A DNA stretch of 64,000 bases. Origin: Aliishimia sp963721175 (GTDB lineage: Bacteria; Pseudomonadota; Alphaproteobacteria; Rhodobacterales; Rhodobacteraceae). This document shows positions 37,148-46,858 of this stretch, piece by piece; the stretch's first letter is position 1; each line of letters begins with the position of its first letter. Position numbers and translations under genes: made by a program. The stretch spans positions 1 through 64,000 of the forward strand of contig CAVRIG010000024.1 of the NCBI GenBank assembly GCA_963721175.1, given 5' to 3'. The notes below the pieces were generated by a model that ran no database searches, was not told the DNA's origin, and saw only the letters and a program-made list of their open reading frames with translations.

Positions 37148-37891
37148 ATGCGTCTGAGCGGGAAGAAAATCCTGATCACTGCGGCGGGGCAGGGCATTGG
37201 ACGTGCCAGCGCGCTGGCATGTGCCGCCGAAGGGGCGCAGGTGGTCGCCACCGACCGTGACGCTGCCCTGCTGGCCGGGTTGGACGAAGAGGGACTCGAG
37301 ACCCGCGCGCTCGACGTGACCGACCCCGAGGCGATCATCGCCACGGCCGGGAAGGTCGGGGCGGTTGACGGGCTCTTCAACTGTGCGGGCATCGTGCATC
37401 ACGGCGCAATCGAGAGCCTGACGGACGAGGATTGGGCGCTGAGCCTCGACATCAACGTCACCTCGATGCTGCGCCTGACCCGCGCCTGCCTGCCGGGCAT
37501 GCTGGAGCGCGCCGCCACGAACGGCAGTGCCGCGATCCTGAACATGTCCTCCATGGCCTCGTCGATAAAGGGCTTCGTGAATCGCACCGCCTACGGCGCC
37601 ACCAAGGCAGCGGTTCTGGGTCTGACCAAGGCCGTCGCCGCAGACTACGTGGCGCGTGGCCTGCGCTGCAACGCGCTGTGCCCCGGCACTGTAGACACGC
37701 CATCGCTGCGGGGGCGCATCGCCTCGGCGGCCGATCCGGTCCAGGCGGAGAAGGACTTCATCGCGCGGCAGCCCATGGGGCGGCTCGCGACCGTGGACGA
37801 TATCACGCCGCTCGTCGTCTACCTGCTGTCGGACGAAAGCCGGTTCATCTCCGGTCAAGGCATCTCCGTCGATGGGGGCGTGACGATCTGA
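37148..37891 (+). CDS. SDR, probable 2-keto-3-deoxy-L-fuconate dehydrogenase
   Basis: 247-residue classical SDR. The cofactor loop is TAAGQGIGRA (11-20), with NCAG (78-81), catalytic Ser near 134-135, Tyr149 and Lys153 (in AYGATK). The C-terminus is RFISGQGISVDGGVTI. The start sits after GACAGGAA, and the in-frame ATG at 37082-ish upstream is rejected because it lies in the promoter. In the non-phosphorylative L-fucose route an SDR of this type oxidises 2-keto-3-deoxy-L-fuconate. The other enzymes of that route follow in the same direction. Confidence 0.85.
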   Translation: MRLSGKKILITAAGQGIGRASALACAAEGAQVVATDRDAALLAGLDEEGLETRALDVTDPEAIIATAGKVGAVDGLFNCAGIVHHGAIESLTDEDWALSLDINVTSMLRLTRACLPGMLERAATNGSAAILNMSSMASSIKGFVNRTAYGATKAAVLGLTKAVAADYVARGLRCNALCPGTVDTPSLRGRIASAADPVQAEKDFIARQPMGRLATVDDITPLVVYLLSDESRFISGQGISVDGGVTI

Positions 37892-37913
37892 TCGAAGCCG
37901 GGGAGGGGCTGCG

Positions 37914-38743
37914 ATGACACTTGTCGAATTCACATTGCCATTTCTGGCAGCTTTCGCGCGGCGACTATGGCTGGCTCCAGGGTGCCGGCGACCAACTCGA
38001 TCCGCTCCGTCGTGATTTCGGACCGTCGGACTATCCCGGCGTCGCCCGCCTGATCGCCGTTCAGGCAGCGCCGAGCGTGGCCGAGACTGAATTCCTGCTC
38101 TCCCTTGCCACGAGAGATACGCGCATCGCCGGGGTCGTCGGTTGGGCGGACCTCTCGGACCAGGGCGCGGCGCAGACCCTACGCAGACTGTCCACGGACC
38201 CCGCCTTCAAGGGAGTCCGGCCGATGTTGCAGGACATCGACGACGCCGACTGGCTGATCCACGCGCCCCGGCCCGAGGCGCTGGACGTGCTGACCGAGCT
38301 TGGACTGCGTTTCGATGCGCTGGTGACGGAGCGGCATCTGCCGATGCTGGCGCGTTTTGCCGAGGCGCACCCCGACCTGCCGCTGGTCATCGACCATGGC
38401 GCCAAGCCGCAGTCCGGCGCGCGGCCCGTTTGGCATGAGGGGATGGAGGCGCTGGCCCGCATTCCGCATGTCCATTGCAAGCTCTCGGGCCTGGTGACCG
38501 AACTGTCCGACGACGAGCGCGCCGATCCGCTGCCCGCCGCTGCGCGCCATTCTCGACCGTCTGCTGGACTGGTTTGGGCCGTACCGCCTCATGTGGGGCA
38601 GCGACTGGCCGGTGCTGACCCTTGCCGCTGCTTGGCAGGAGTGGCGAGAACTGACGGGAAGGCTGCTCGCGCCGCTGTCCGAGGCCGATCGGGCGGCGAT
38701 CCTGCACGGCAACGCGACCCAATTCTACGGGATGACCTCATGA
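37914..38743 (+). CDS. amidohydrolase, probable L-fuconolactonase
   Basis: About 276 residues, metal-dependent TIM-barrel lactonase (amidohydrolase_2). Motifs: VDSHCHFW at the N-terminus (metal His pair) after removing one A near 37928, FKGVRPMLQDIDDADWLIHA, DLPLVIDHGAKPQ, IPHVHCKLSGLVTE, and RLMWGSDWPVLTLAAAW (final metal Asp) after restoring one base near 38540. It ends ATQFYGMTS. The stop overlaps the ABC ATPase start. It hydrolyses a sugar lactone to the aldonate, and L-fucono-1,5-lactone is inferred from the neighbours. Confidence 0.85.
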
Positions 38744-40242
38744 CCGAACTTGTGCGCATGGAAGGCGTCGACAAGCGTTTCCCCGGCGTTCACGCGCTGA
38801 AAGCCGTCGATTTCGATCTGCGCTCCGGCGAAGTGCATGCCCTGATGGGCGAAAACGGCGCGGGCAAATCGACGCTGATGAAATGCCTCTCCGGCATCTA
38901 CAGACCAGAGGGCGGCCGATCCTGGTCGACGGCAAGCGCGGCCGATCTGACCGGCCCAAGGGCCGCGCAGGATCTGGGCATCGGCATCATCCACCAGGAA
39001 CTCGCCCTGATGCGCGACCTGACCGTCGCGCAGAACATCTGGATCGGGCGTGAGCCGCGGCTGTCCTTCGGGCGGATCGACGAGGCGAAGCTGAACGCCG
39101 ACGCCGCCGCCATCTTCGACAGCATGAACGTCCGGATGGACCCGCGCATGCCGGTCGGCCTCGCTGACCATCGCCCGGCAGCAGATGGTCGAGATCGCCA
39201 AGGCGCTGTCGTTCCGCAGCCGCGTGCTGATCATGGACGAGCCGACGGCGGCGCTGAACAACGCCGAGATCGAGGAGCTCTTCACCATCATCCGGCGGCT
39301 GCGTGCCGAGGGCGTCGGCATCATCTACATCAGCCACAAGATGGACGAGATCAGCCGCATCGCCGACCGGGTGACGGTGATGCGCGACGGCGAATACGTC
39401 GGCACGGTCGAGGCCGCCGAGACGCCGATCTCGAAGATCATCACGATGATGGTCGGGCGCGAGATCGCCGACGAGACGGTGCAGATCCCCGATCTTGCCG
39501 AGGCCGAAACGGCGCTCGAAGTACGCCAGCATGAGCCGCGGGCGCGAGTCTGCGCGACGTCAGCTTCGACCTGAAGAAGGGCGAGATCCTTGGCTTCGCC
39601 GGGCTCATGGGGGCGGGCCGGACCGAGCTGGCGCGCGCGATCTTCGGCGCCGAGCCGCGCGGATGCGGGCGAGATCATCGTGCACGGCCAGCACGTCACG
39701 ATCCGCCGTCCCGCGGACGCGGTGCGGGCCGGCATCGGCTATCTGTCGGAGGACCGCAAGCACTTCGGGCTGGCGCTCGGGCTCGACGTGCGCGCCAATA
39801 TCGCGCTGGCCAGCATGGAGCGCTCACCGCGACCGGATCGGCCGGATCGAGGAACACCGGCTCGAGGGCGTCGCGAAGGACTATATCGACACGCTCGACA
39901 TCCGCACGCCGCACGACCGGCAGGAGGTGCGTCTGCTCTCGGGCGGCAACCAGCAGAAGGTCGTCATCGCCAAGTGGCTGCTGCGCGACTGCGACATCCT
40001 GATCTTCGACGAACCGACGCGCGGCATCGACGTCGGCGCCAAGGCCGAGATCTACCGGCTGCTGGCCGACCTCGCGGCCCGCAGGGCAAGGCGATCATCG
40101 TGATTTCGAGCGAGCTGCCGGAAGTCCTGCGCCTGTCCCATCGCATCGCGGTGATGTGCGAGGGTCGGCTGACCGGCATCCTGCCCGGCGGCGCACTCGC
40201 AGGAAGACATCATGGCCCTTGCCACCCAGCGTCGAAGGATGA
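38740..40242 (+). CDS. CUT2 ABC ATPase (RbsA/MglA family), frameshifted
   Basis: About 500 residues with two ATPase domains. The first has Walker A GENGAGKST, GIGIIHQELALMRDLTVAQN, and RQQMVEIAKALSFRSRVLIM with DEPTAALN. The second has GFAGLMGAGRTELARAIFG, GYLSEDRKHFGLALGL, LLSGGNQQKVVIAKWLL and ILIFDEPTRGIDVGAK. At least six single-base shifts (near 39165, 39530, 39662, 39830, 40085, 40195) break the frame, yet every block is conserved. It energises the ribose-type importer completed by 40251 and 41330. Confidence 0.88.
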
Positions 40243-40250
40243 CAGCGCAG

Positions 40251-41268
40251 ATGAGTCCGCAGACACGAACGCCAAGACCGGCACCGGCGGCGCGAAAGCG
40301 GCCCGCCGGGGCGCGGCGCAGCAGAAGCTACTGGCCTTCGCCAGCCTGATCGCGCTGGTGATCGTCTTTTCGCTGGCCAGTCCGAACTTCTTCCAGATGT
40401 CCAACATCATGGCGATCCTGCAGGCGACCTCCGTCAACGGTGTGCTCGCCATCGGCGTGACGCTGGTCATCATCACCGGCGGCATCGACCTGTCGATCGG
40501 CACGCTGATGACCTTCTGCGCGGTGATGACCGGCGTGGTGCTGACTTGGCTCGGCGCTGCCGCTGATCGCTCGGCGTCTTCGCCGCCATCGGCACCGGCG
40601 TGCTGTCGGGGCTCGCCTCGGGCACGTTCGTCGCCAAGATGAAGATCCCGCCCTTCATCGCCACGCTGGGCATGATGCTGATCCTCAAGGGGCTGTCGCT
40701 GATCGTGACCGGCACCCGGCCGATCTATTTCAACGACACGCCCGGCTTCGACCTGATTTCTCGCGGCTCGCTGGTCGGGTCGGTGTCTTCCCGGCCTGCC
40801 GATCCCCAACGGCGTGCTGATCCTCTTCCTGGTGGCGGCCGCCGTCGCCTGGATCCTCGGCCGCACGGTGCTGGGCCGCTACTGCTTTCGCGCTCGGCTC
40901 GAACGAGGAGGCGGTGCGCCTGTCAGGCGTCAACACCGATGCCTGGAAGATGGCGATCTACGCGCTCGCCGGCGCCATCGTGCGGTATCGCCGGGCTGCT
41001 GATCGCATCGCGCCTGAACTCGGCGCAGCCGGCGCTCGGTCTGGGCTATGAGCTGGAGGCCATCGCCGCCGTGGTCATCGGCGGCACCTCGCTGTCCGGC
41101 GGACGTGGCACGATCCTCGGCACGCTGATCGGCGCGCTGATCATGGCCGTGCTCACCAACGGGCTGCGCGTGCTGTCCGTGGCCCAGGAATGGCAGACCG
41201 TCGTCACTGGCGCCATCATCATCGTCGCCGTCTATGCGGACCAGCTCCGCCGGCGCGCCCCGAACTGA
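40251..41268 (+). CDS. CUT2 ABC sugar permease (RbsC family), frameshifted
   Basis: About 335 residues and 8-10 helices. Conserved blocks are LLAFASLIALVIVFSLASPN, GVLAIGVTLVIITGGIDLSI (family hallmark), MKIPPFIATLGMMLILKGLS, GSNEEAVRLSGVNTDAWKMA, ALGLGYELEAIAAVVIGGTS and LSGGRGTILGTLIGALI. Shifts lie near 40256, 40556, 40790, 40890 and 40985. The start is taken at ATG 40251, and 40239 (overlapping the ATPase stop) is an alternative. Confidence 0.87.
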
Positions 41269-41329
41269 CAACCGCGCGCGAGACGCGGGACAGACCCGAA
41301 TGACCAAGTGAACACAGAGGAGGATACCA

Positions 41330-42281
41330 TGTTCACAAGAAGAACCTTCACCGGCGCGGCCACCGCGCTTGCCCTCGTCCTCGGCGCGACCGGCGTCCAT
41401 GCCCAGGACGAGCTGTACATCCCGCTCATTTCCAAGGGCTTCCAGCACCAGTTCTGGCAGGCCGTGAACCAGGGCGCCGACACAGGCCGCCGCCGAGCTT
41501 GGTGTACGAGGTCACCTTCGAGGGACCCGACAACGAAAGCCAGGTCGACAGGCAGATGGACATGCTGGCCGCGGCGCTGGCCAACGAACCCGGCCGCCAT
41601 CGGCTTTGCCGCGCTCGACAGCCAGGCGGCGATCCCGCTGCTGCGCCAGGCGCAGGAGGCGGGTATTGCCGTCGTGGCCTTCGACAGCGGCGTCGACAGC
41701 GACATTCCCGTCGCCACCGCCGCCACCGACAACGTCGCCGCCGCGGCGCTGGCCGCCGACAAGATGGCCGAGCTGATCGGCGGGAGTGGTCAGGTGGCCG
41801 TCGTCGCCCATGACCAGACCTCGCGCACCGGCATCGACCGCCGTGACGGCTTCGTCAACCGGATGGAAGAGGCGCATCCCGACATCGAGGTCGTCGCCGT
41901 CGAATACGGTGGCGGCGACCAGCTGGAATCGACCGAGATCACCCGCGATCCTGCTGGCCGCGCATCCCGATCTGGACGGCATCTTCGGCACCAACGAAGG
42001 CTCGGCCATCGGCGTGGTCAACGGTGTCCGCGAGAGCGGTGCCGAGAGACATCGTCATCGTCGGCTACGACAGCGGACAGGCGCAGATGGACGCGATCCG
42101 CGAGGGCCTGATGGCTGGCGCGATCACCCAGAACCCGGTCGGCATCGGCTACGAGACGGTGAAGGCCGCCGTCGCCGCCGCCAAGGGCGAAGAGGTGCCC
42201 GCCGACATCGACACCGGCTTCTACTGGTACGACGCCACCAACATCGACGATCCCGAGATCGCCGCGGTTCTCTACCAGTAA
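41330..42281 (+). CDS. CUT2 sugar-binding protein (RbsB-like), frameshifted
   Basis: About 316 residues. The N-terminus MFTRRTFTGAATALALVLGA has an RR pair of Tat type followed by a hydrophobic core and VHAQ. The fold is periplasmic-binding type 1: LYIPLISKGFQHQFWQAVNQ, AIGFAALDSQAAIPLLRQAQ, AGIAVVAFDSGVDSDIPVAT, GGSGQVAVVAHDQTSRTGID, and IVIVGYDSGQAQMDAIREGL. Shifts are near 41485, 41600, 41950 and 42045. The ribosome site AGAGGAGG precedes ATG. It is likely the L-fucose or related monosaccharide receptor. Confidence 0.88.
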
Positions 42282-42294
42282 TCCTGCCAGCGCT

Positions 42295-42318
42295 CCGGGC
42301 GCCCGAGGCGGCGCCCGG
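42295..42318 (+). terminator. hairpin after CUT2 binding-protein gene
   Basis: CCGGGCGCC-CGAGGC-GGCGCCCGG, a perfect 9-bp stem followed by TT only. It is probably a partial terminator or stabiliser between the importer and the downstream enzymes. Confidence 0.55.
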
Positions 42319-42347
42319 TTTCCGATACCCGAAGACACGAGGCACCG

Positions 42348-43190
42348 ATGAAGCTTTTGCGATATGGACCCAAGGGTCAGGAGAAACCCGGATTGATGGA
42401 CGACACGGGCACGATCCGTGACCTGTCTGCCCATGTAGAGGATATCGCTGGCGACACGCTGACCCCGGACGGGCTGGCCAGGCTTCGCGGATTCGACCCG
42501 GCCGGGCTGCCTGCCGTCGATGGCACGCCGCGCATCGGCCCCTGCGTCGGGCGCGTCGGGAAATTCATCTGCATCGGTCTCAACTATGCCGATCACGCGG
42601 CCGAAACTGGTGCCGATATCCCCGAGGAGCCCATCGTTTTCAACAAGTGGACCTCGGCAATCTGCGGCCCCGACGACGATGTCGAGATCCCGCGCGGCTC
42701 TACCAAGACTGACTGGGAGGTCGAACTGGGCATCGTCATCGGCAAGCCGGGCCGCTACATCGACGAGGCCGACGCGCTGGACCACGTCGCGGGCTATTGC
42801 GTGATCAACGACGTCTCCGAACGCGAATGGCAGATCGAGCGTGGAGGATCCTGGGACAAGGGCAAGGGCTGCGACACCTTCGGCCCGACCGGCCCCTGGC
42901 TGGTCACCCCGGACGAGGCCGGCGATGTCGGCAACCTCAAGATGTGGCTGGAGGTCGACGGCCACCGCTACCAGGACGGCTCCACCGCGACGATGATCTT
43001 CGGCGTCGCCCACATCATCCATTACGTCAGCCAGTTCCTGTCGCTGCAATCCGGCGACGTGATTTCGACCGGCACGCCTCCGGGCGTCGGGATGGGACAG
43101 AAACCCCAGGTCTACCTCAAGGGTGGCGAGACCATGCGCCTTGGCATCGAGGGGCTGGGCGAACAGACGCAGAAGGTCGTGTGCGCATGA
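42348..43190 (+). CDS. FAH-family hydrolase, probable 2,4-diketo-3-deoxy-L-fuconate hydrolase
   Basis: 280 residues, intact. The FAH fold shows FICIGLNYADHAAETGADIP, metal-ligand DWEVELGIVIG (Glu-x-Glu with a later Asp in CVINDVSEREWQ), and GDVISTGTPPGVGMGQ. Family members cleave carbon-carbon bonds of diketo acids. In the L-fucose route this yields pyruvate and L-lactate. It is followed with ATGA overlap by the dehydratase gene, which supports the same pathway. Confidence 0.87.
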   Translation: MKLLRYGPKGQEKPGLMDDTGTIRDLSAHVEDIAGDTLTPDGLARLRGFDPAGLPAVDGTPRIGPCVGRVGKFICIGLNYADHAAETGADIPEEPIVFNKWTSAICGPDDDVEIPRGSTKTDWEVELGIVIGKPGRYIDEADALDHVAGYCVINDVSEREWQIERGGSWDKGKGCDTFGPTGPWLVTPDEAGDVGNLKMWLEVDGHRYQDGSTATMIFGVAHIIHYVSQFLSLQSGDVISTGTPPGVGMGQKPQVYLKGGETMRLGIEGLGEQTQKVVCA

Positions 43191-44468
43191 GGATCACCGG
43201 TCTCAGAACGGTCGATGTCCGCTTTCCCACATCGGAGTCGCTTGACGGGTCGGACGCGATGAACCCCGACCCGGACTACTCGGCCGCCTATGTGGTGCTG
43301 GAGACGGATGGCGAACACGAGGGCCACGGGCTGACCTTCACGATCGGTCGTGGCAACGAGATCTGCATCGCCGCCATCGAGGCGCTGCGGCCGCTGGTGA
43401 CCGGGCTGGAGCTGAACTGGATCGCCAAGGACATGGGCCGCTTCTGGCGTCACGTGACCAGCGACAGCCAGTTGCGCTGGATCGGGCCGGACAAGGGCGC
43501 CATCCACCTTGCCACCGGTGCCGTTGTCAATGCCGTCATGGGATCTTTGGGCCAAGGCCGAGGGCAAGCCGGTCTGGCAACTTGTGGCGGACATGTCGCC
43601 TGAGGAGCTGGTGCGCTGTATCGACTTTCGCTACCTGACCGACTGCATCACACCGGCATGGGCGCTGGAGCATCTGCGCGGGCTGGAGGCACACAAGGCC
43701 GACCGCATCGCCATACTCAAGGACGAGGGCTATCCCTGCTACACCACCTCCGCCGGGTGGCTGGGGTACGGTGACGACAAGCTGCGCCGCCTCTGCCGCG
43801 AGGCCGTTGATGCGGGCTTCAATCACGTCAAGCTGAAGGTCGGGCGCGACCTGGAAGACGACATCCGCCGCCTGACCATCGCCCGCGACGCGGTGGGCCC
43901 GGACGTCAACCTGATGATCGACGCCAACCAGGTCTGGGACGTGGACGTGGCCATCGAGTGGACCAGGAAGCTTGCCTTCGCCAAACCGTGGTTCATAGAG
44001 GAACCGACCAGCCCCGACGACATCGCCGGCCACCGCCGCATCCGCGAGGCTGTGGCCCCGGTGCAAGTGGCGACGGGCGAGATGTGCCAGAACCGCATCA
44101 TGTTCAAGCAGTTCATCATGGAAGGCGCCATCGACGTCGTGCAGATCGACAGCTGCCGCCTCGGTGGGCTGAACGAGGTACTGGCGGTCATGTTGATGGC
44201 CGCGAAACACGGGCTGAAGGTCTGTCCCCACGCCGGTGGTGTCGGCCTTTGCGAATACGTCCAGCACATGTCGATGATCGACTACCTGTGCATTGCCGGC
44301 ACCCGCGAGGGCCGGGTGATCGAATTTGTCGACCATCTGCACGAGCACTTCGAGGACGCCTGCGTGATCCGCGACGCGGCCTACATGCCGCCTGAACAAC
44401 CGGGCTTTTCGATCCAGATGAAGCCCGAGAGCCTTGAAACCTATCGCTTCAGGGGGGCGAGGGCATGA
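43187..44468 (+). CDS. L-fuconate dehydratase (enolase superfamily)
   Basis: About 427 residues. The capping domain contains ITGLRTVDVRFPTSESLDGS, and MNPDPDYSAAYVVLETDGEH matches fuconate dehydratases. The barrel has FNHVKLKVGRD (catalytic Lys-x-Lys), LMIDANQVWDVDVAIEW and FIEEPTSPDDIAGH (metal ligands), QVATGEMCQNRIMFKQFI (third ligand Glu), and CPHAGGVGLCEYVQHMSM (catalytic His). A single extra A near 43540 shifts the frame after NAV (expected NAVWDLWAKAEGKPVW). It removes water from L-fuconate to give 2-keto-3-deoxy-L-fuconate. This is the best family marker for an L-fucose route here. Confidence 0.9.
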
Positions 44469-45436
44469 CGGGGATTGCGTGGAACCAGGTTGGCAAGACC
44501 GACGTCAAGGTCACGGATGTCTCCTTCGGCACCGCAAGCATCGGAAATCTCTACCGCGCGATTGACGATGCCGCGGCGGCGGAGGTACTGGAGGCCGCTT
44601 GGGCTGGCGGGCTGCGCTACTTCGACACTGCACCGCACTATGGCCGTGGGCTGGCAGAGCAGCGTCTCGGACCGTTTCTCAAGGGCCGTGACGAGGCGGT
44701 GGTCTCGACCAAGGTTGGCCGCGTTCTGTCGCCTGCCGCCAAACCGATCGCCGAGGCCGACGGTTTCGTGAAGCCCGCGCAAAATGACGTGCGCTACGAC
44801 TATTCCGGTGACGGCATCGAAGAGAGTTTCGAACAAAGCTGCGAACGGTTGGGTCGGACGCGCATCGAGATCCTCTATGTCCATGACATTGGGCGGTTCA
44901 CCCATGGCGACAGCAATACCGCGCATATGGAGGCGTTTTTCGGCACGGGCTACGAACGGCTTGTCCGGCTGAAGGAGGCGGGGCGTATCGGCGCCTTCGG
45001 GCTCGGCGTCAACGAATGCGAAATCTGCCTAGAGGTGATGGACCACGGGCCGCTAGACGTGATCCTGCTGGCCGGGCGGCTGACTCTGCTGGATCGGTCC
45101 GCCGAGACAAGGCTCGTGCCGCGCTGTCGCGAGCTCGGAACCAGCCTGGTGCTCGGCGGTGTCTTCAACTCCGGCATCCTCGCCACCGGACCGGTGGCGG
45201 GGGCGACCTATGATTACGGTGCCGCCCCGCAGGAGGTGCTGGACCGCGTCGCAGCGCTTCAGGCACGGGCCGAGGCTGCGGGCCTGCCGCTGCCCGACGC
45301 CGCGCTGCACTTTGCCGCCCGCCACCCGGCGACGACCTCGGTTCTGCTGGGCACCGCCAAGGCTTCGACCCTGGAACGGAACCTCGCGGCCCTGCGACGG
45401 GACGTGCCCGTTGAAGCCCAGGCGGCGCTGACCTGA
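44465..45436 (+). CDS. aldo/keto reductase, probable L-fucose (D-threo-aldose) 1-dehydrogenase
   Basis: 323 residues, intact, overlapping the dehydratase stop. The AKR tetrad is Asp54 and Tyr59 (RYFDTAPHYGRG), Lys83 (STKVGR) and His140 (ILYVHDIGR). GKTDVKVTDVSFGTASIGNL at the N-terminus and LLGTAKASTLERNL (phosphate-binding) near the end match the aldose dehydrogenase branch. It would oxidise the L-fucose pyranose to the lactone consumed by the 37914 lactonase. It is the last gene of the plus-strand operon and faces the FGE gene. Confidence 0.87.
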   Translation: MTGIAWNQVGKTDVKVTDVSFGTASIGNLYRAIDDAAAAEVLEAAWAGGLRYFDTAPHYGRGLAEQRLGPFLKGRDEAVVSTKVGRVLSPAAKPIAEADGFVKPAQNDVRYDYSGDGIEESFEQSCERLGRTRIEILYVHDIGRFTHGDSNTAHMEAFFGTGYERLVRLKEAGRIGAFGLGVNECEICLEVMDHGPLDVILLAGRLTLLDRSAETRLVPRCRELGTSLVLGGVFNSGILATGPVAGATYDYGAAPQEVLDRVAALQARAEAAGLPLPDAALHFAARHPATTSVLLGTAKASTLERNLAALRRDVPVEAQAALT

Positions 45437-45467
45437 TCGCGTGCCACGGAATCGGATGGCCGCGCCG

Positions 45468-46421
45468 TTACCGGTCCCAGACCACACGAAGGCCTTGATG
45501 CGTCGTGGCGGAATCCGGCGAGTTACCGCTGCGCGCGGCGATGCGGAAACGGTAACAATAGCTTTTGTGGCACAGGAACGAGCCGCCCTTGAGCAGGCGA
45601 TACCCGCGGCGAGACTGCTGTAGCGCCCTCGCCTGACGCCGCAGCGACCGCACGACGAAAGGCTCCACCGTCCATTCCCAGACATTCCCCACCATGTTGT
45701 AGAGCCCAAAACCATTTGGCGCGAAGGACTCCGCGGGCGCCGTGGCCAGAAACCCGTCGAGACCCAGGTTTTGATCCGGAAACCGGCCCTGCCAGATGTT
45801 GCAGGGAAAATGTGCGGTATCGTCCGGCTCTTCATCGCCCCAGGGAAAGCGCACGTCGCCCAGACCGCCGCGGGCGGCATGCTCCCACTCCGCCTCGGTC
45901 GGCAGCCGTCCTCCGGCCCAGCGTGCATAGGCCTGGGCGTCGTTCCACGAAACATGCACCACCGGATGATCGGGAAGTCTGCGCGCGGTGTCCAGGTGCG
46001 AGCCGTCGATGTCACGCCAACAGGCACCATCCACGCAGCGCCACCATTCCAGCGACTGCACGCCCAAGGTGTCGGGGACGCCGTCGGCCACTTGCCTGTG
46101 AAACACGAAGCTCCAACCGATGCGCTCGGCCTCGGTGACAAAGCCGGTGTCTTCGACGAAACACGCGAATTGGGCATTCGTGACGGCCGTCTTGGCGATG
46201 CGGAACGGCGCCACCCGTTTTTGCCGCAGCGGGCCTTCGCCATCATCGGGAAGGATCGGCGTACCTGTGCCGAGCAGCGCCTTGCCGCCGGGTATGTCCA
46301 TGGAATTTTCATCCGCGCGCGGCACGTTTGACCGCGCGATATCGATTGCGGGGGGCACCGCGCCGGTTTTGGCAGAGGGCGAACAACAGCGGCGACCGTC
46401 GGTATTTTCGGCTGAGTTCAT
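45468..46421 (-). CDS. formylglycine-generating enzyme (sulfatase-modifying factor)
   Basis: 317 residues, SUMF1/FGE family. Both copper-site cysteines are present in GGSFLCHKSYCYRFRIAARS (Cys284 and Cys289), with the flanking NSPDSATTHQGLRVV. Other family marks are GWSFVFH, HPVVHVSWNDAQAYARWAGG, RLPTEAEWEHAARGGLGD, VGNVWEWT, and an N-terminal RRCCSPS like that of other FGEs. There is no signal peptide. It oxidises the sulfatase signature Cys to formylglycine, so it should activate the 33127 sulfatase in the cytoplasm. It is convergent with the aldo/keto reductase gene. Confidence 0.95.
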   Translation of the reverse strand: MNSAENTDGRRCCSPSAKTGAVPPAIDIARSNVPRADENSMDIPGGKALLGTGTPILPDDGEGPLRQKRVAPFRIAKTAVTNAQFACFVEDTGFVTEAERIGWSFVFHRQVADGVPDTLGVQSLEWWRCVDGACWRDIDGSHLDTARRLPDHPVVHVSWNDAQAYARWAGGRLPTEAEWEHAARGGLGDVRFPWGDEEPDDTAHFPCNIWQGRFPDQNLGLDGFLATAPAESFAPNGFGLYNMVGNVWEWTVEPFVVRSLRRQARALQQSRRGYRLLKGGSFLCHKSYCYRFRIAARSGNSPDSATTHQGLRVVWDR

Positions 46422-46858
46422 ACGAGGTGTTCAGGGACCATGTGTCGGGGCGCTCTGGCCGTCGATGGCAGGTGTTACGGGCCAGTCGTGGCTCTGTTTC
46501 AGAAAGCACAGGCTCCATGGGAATTACAACCGGCAAGCCTGTGAATGTTACCACCGCTCGCTACTCGAACAGTGAATCAGAACGTTAGGGCCTGGTCAAA
46601 CGGTCTAACCTTAATCCACGGGCACTTCGAGAGGGATCCCCAACCCTCAATCGCCTCGCACCGCTCGATTTTTTGGCCGCCATGTCCAAACCTAAGTCCA
46701 AGATCGGGTCCTCCTGCACCCGATCTCTAAGACCAGACTTGGTACCGGGGGCCGCGGCGCGTGGCCCAAGGCGGCGTCCTTGCGAATCTCGTCCAAACGG
46801 CGTTTACACCGGACGGGAACTCGCTACAAATTTTTCTACAATCCTTGGGAGGGCCAGT
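46422..46858. other. divergent intergenic region
   Basis: 437 bases between the FGE gene and the VPLPA-tailed hydrolase. I see no gene. The ribosome site TTGGGAGGGCC lies just before ATG 46859. Promoters for both genes should be here but no confident boxes were found. Confidence 0.45.

Noticed and set aside
28880..46421. Rhamnose rather than fucose pathway
   Set aside because: Rhamnose and fucose routes share enzyme families, but FucU plus the fuconate-dehydratase-type opening (LDGSDAMNPDPDYSAAYV) and the AKR favour L-fucose. Not fully excluded for side substrates.
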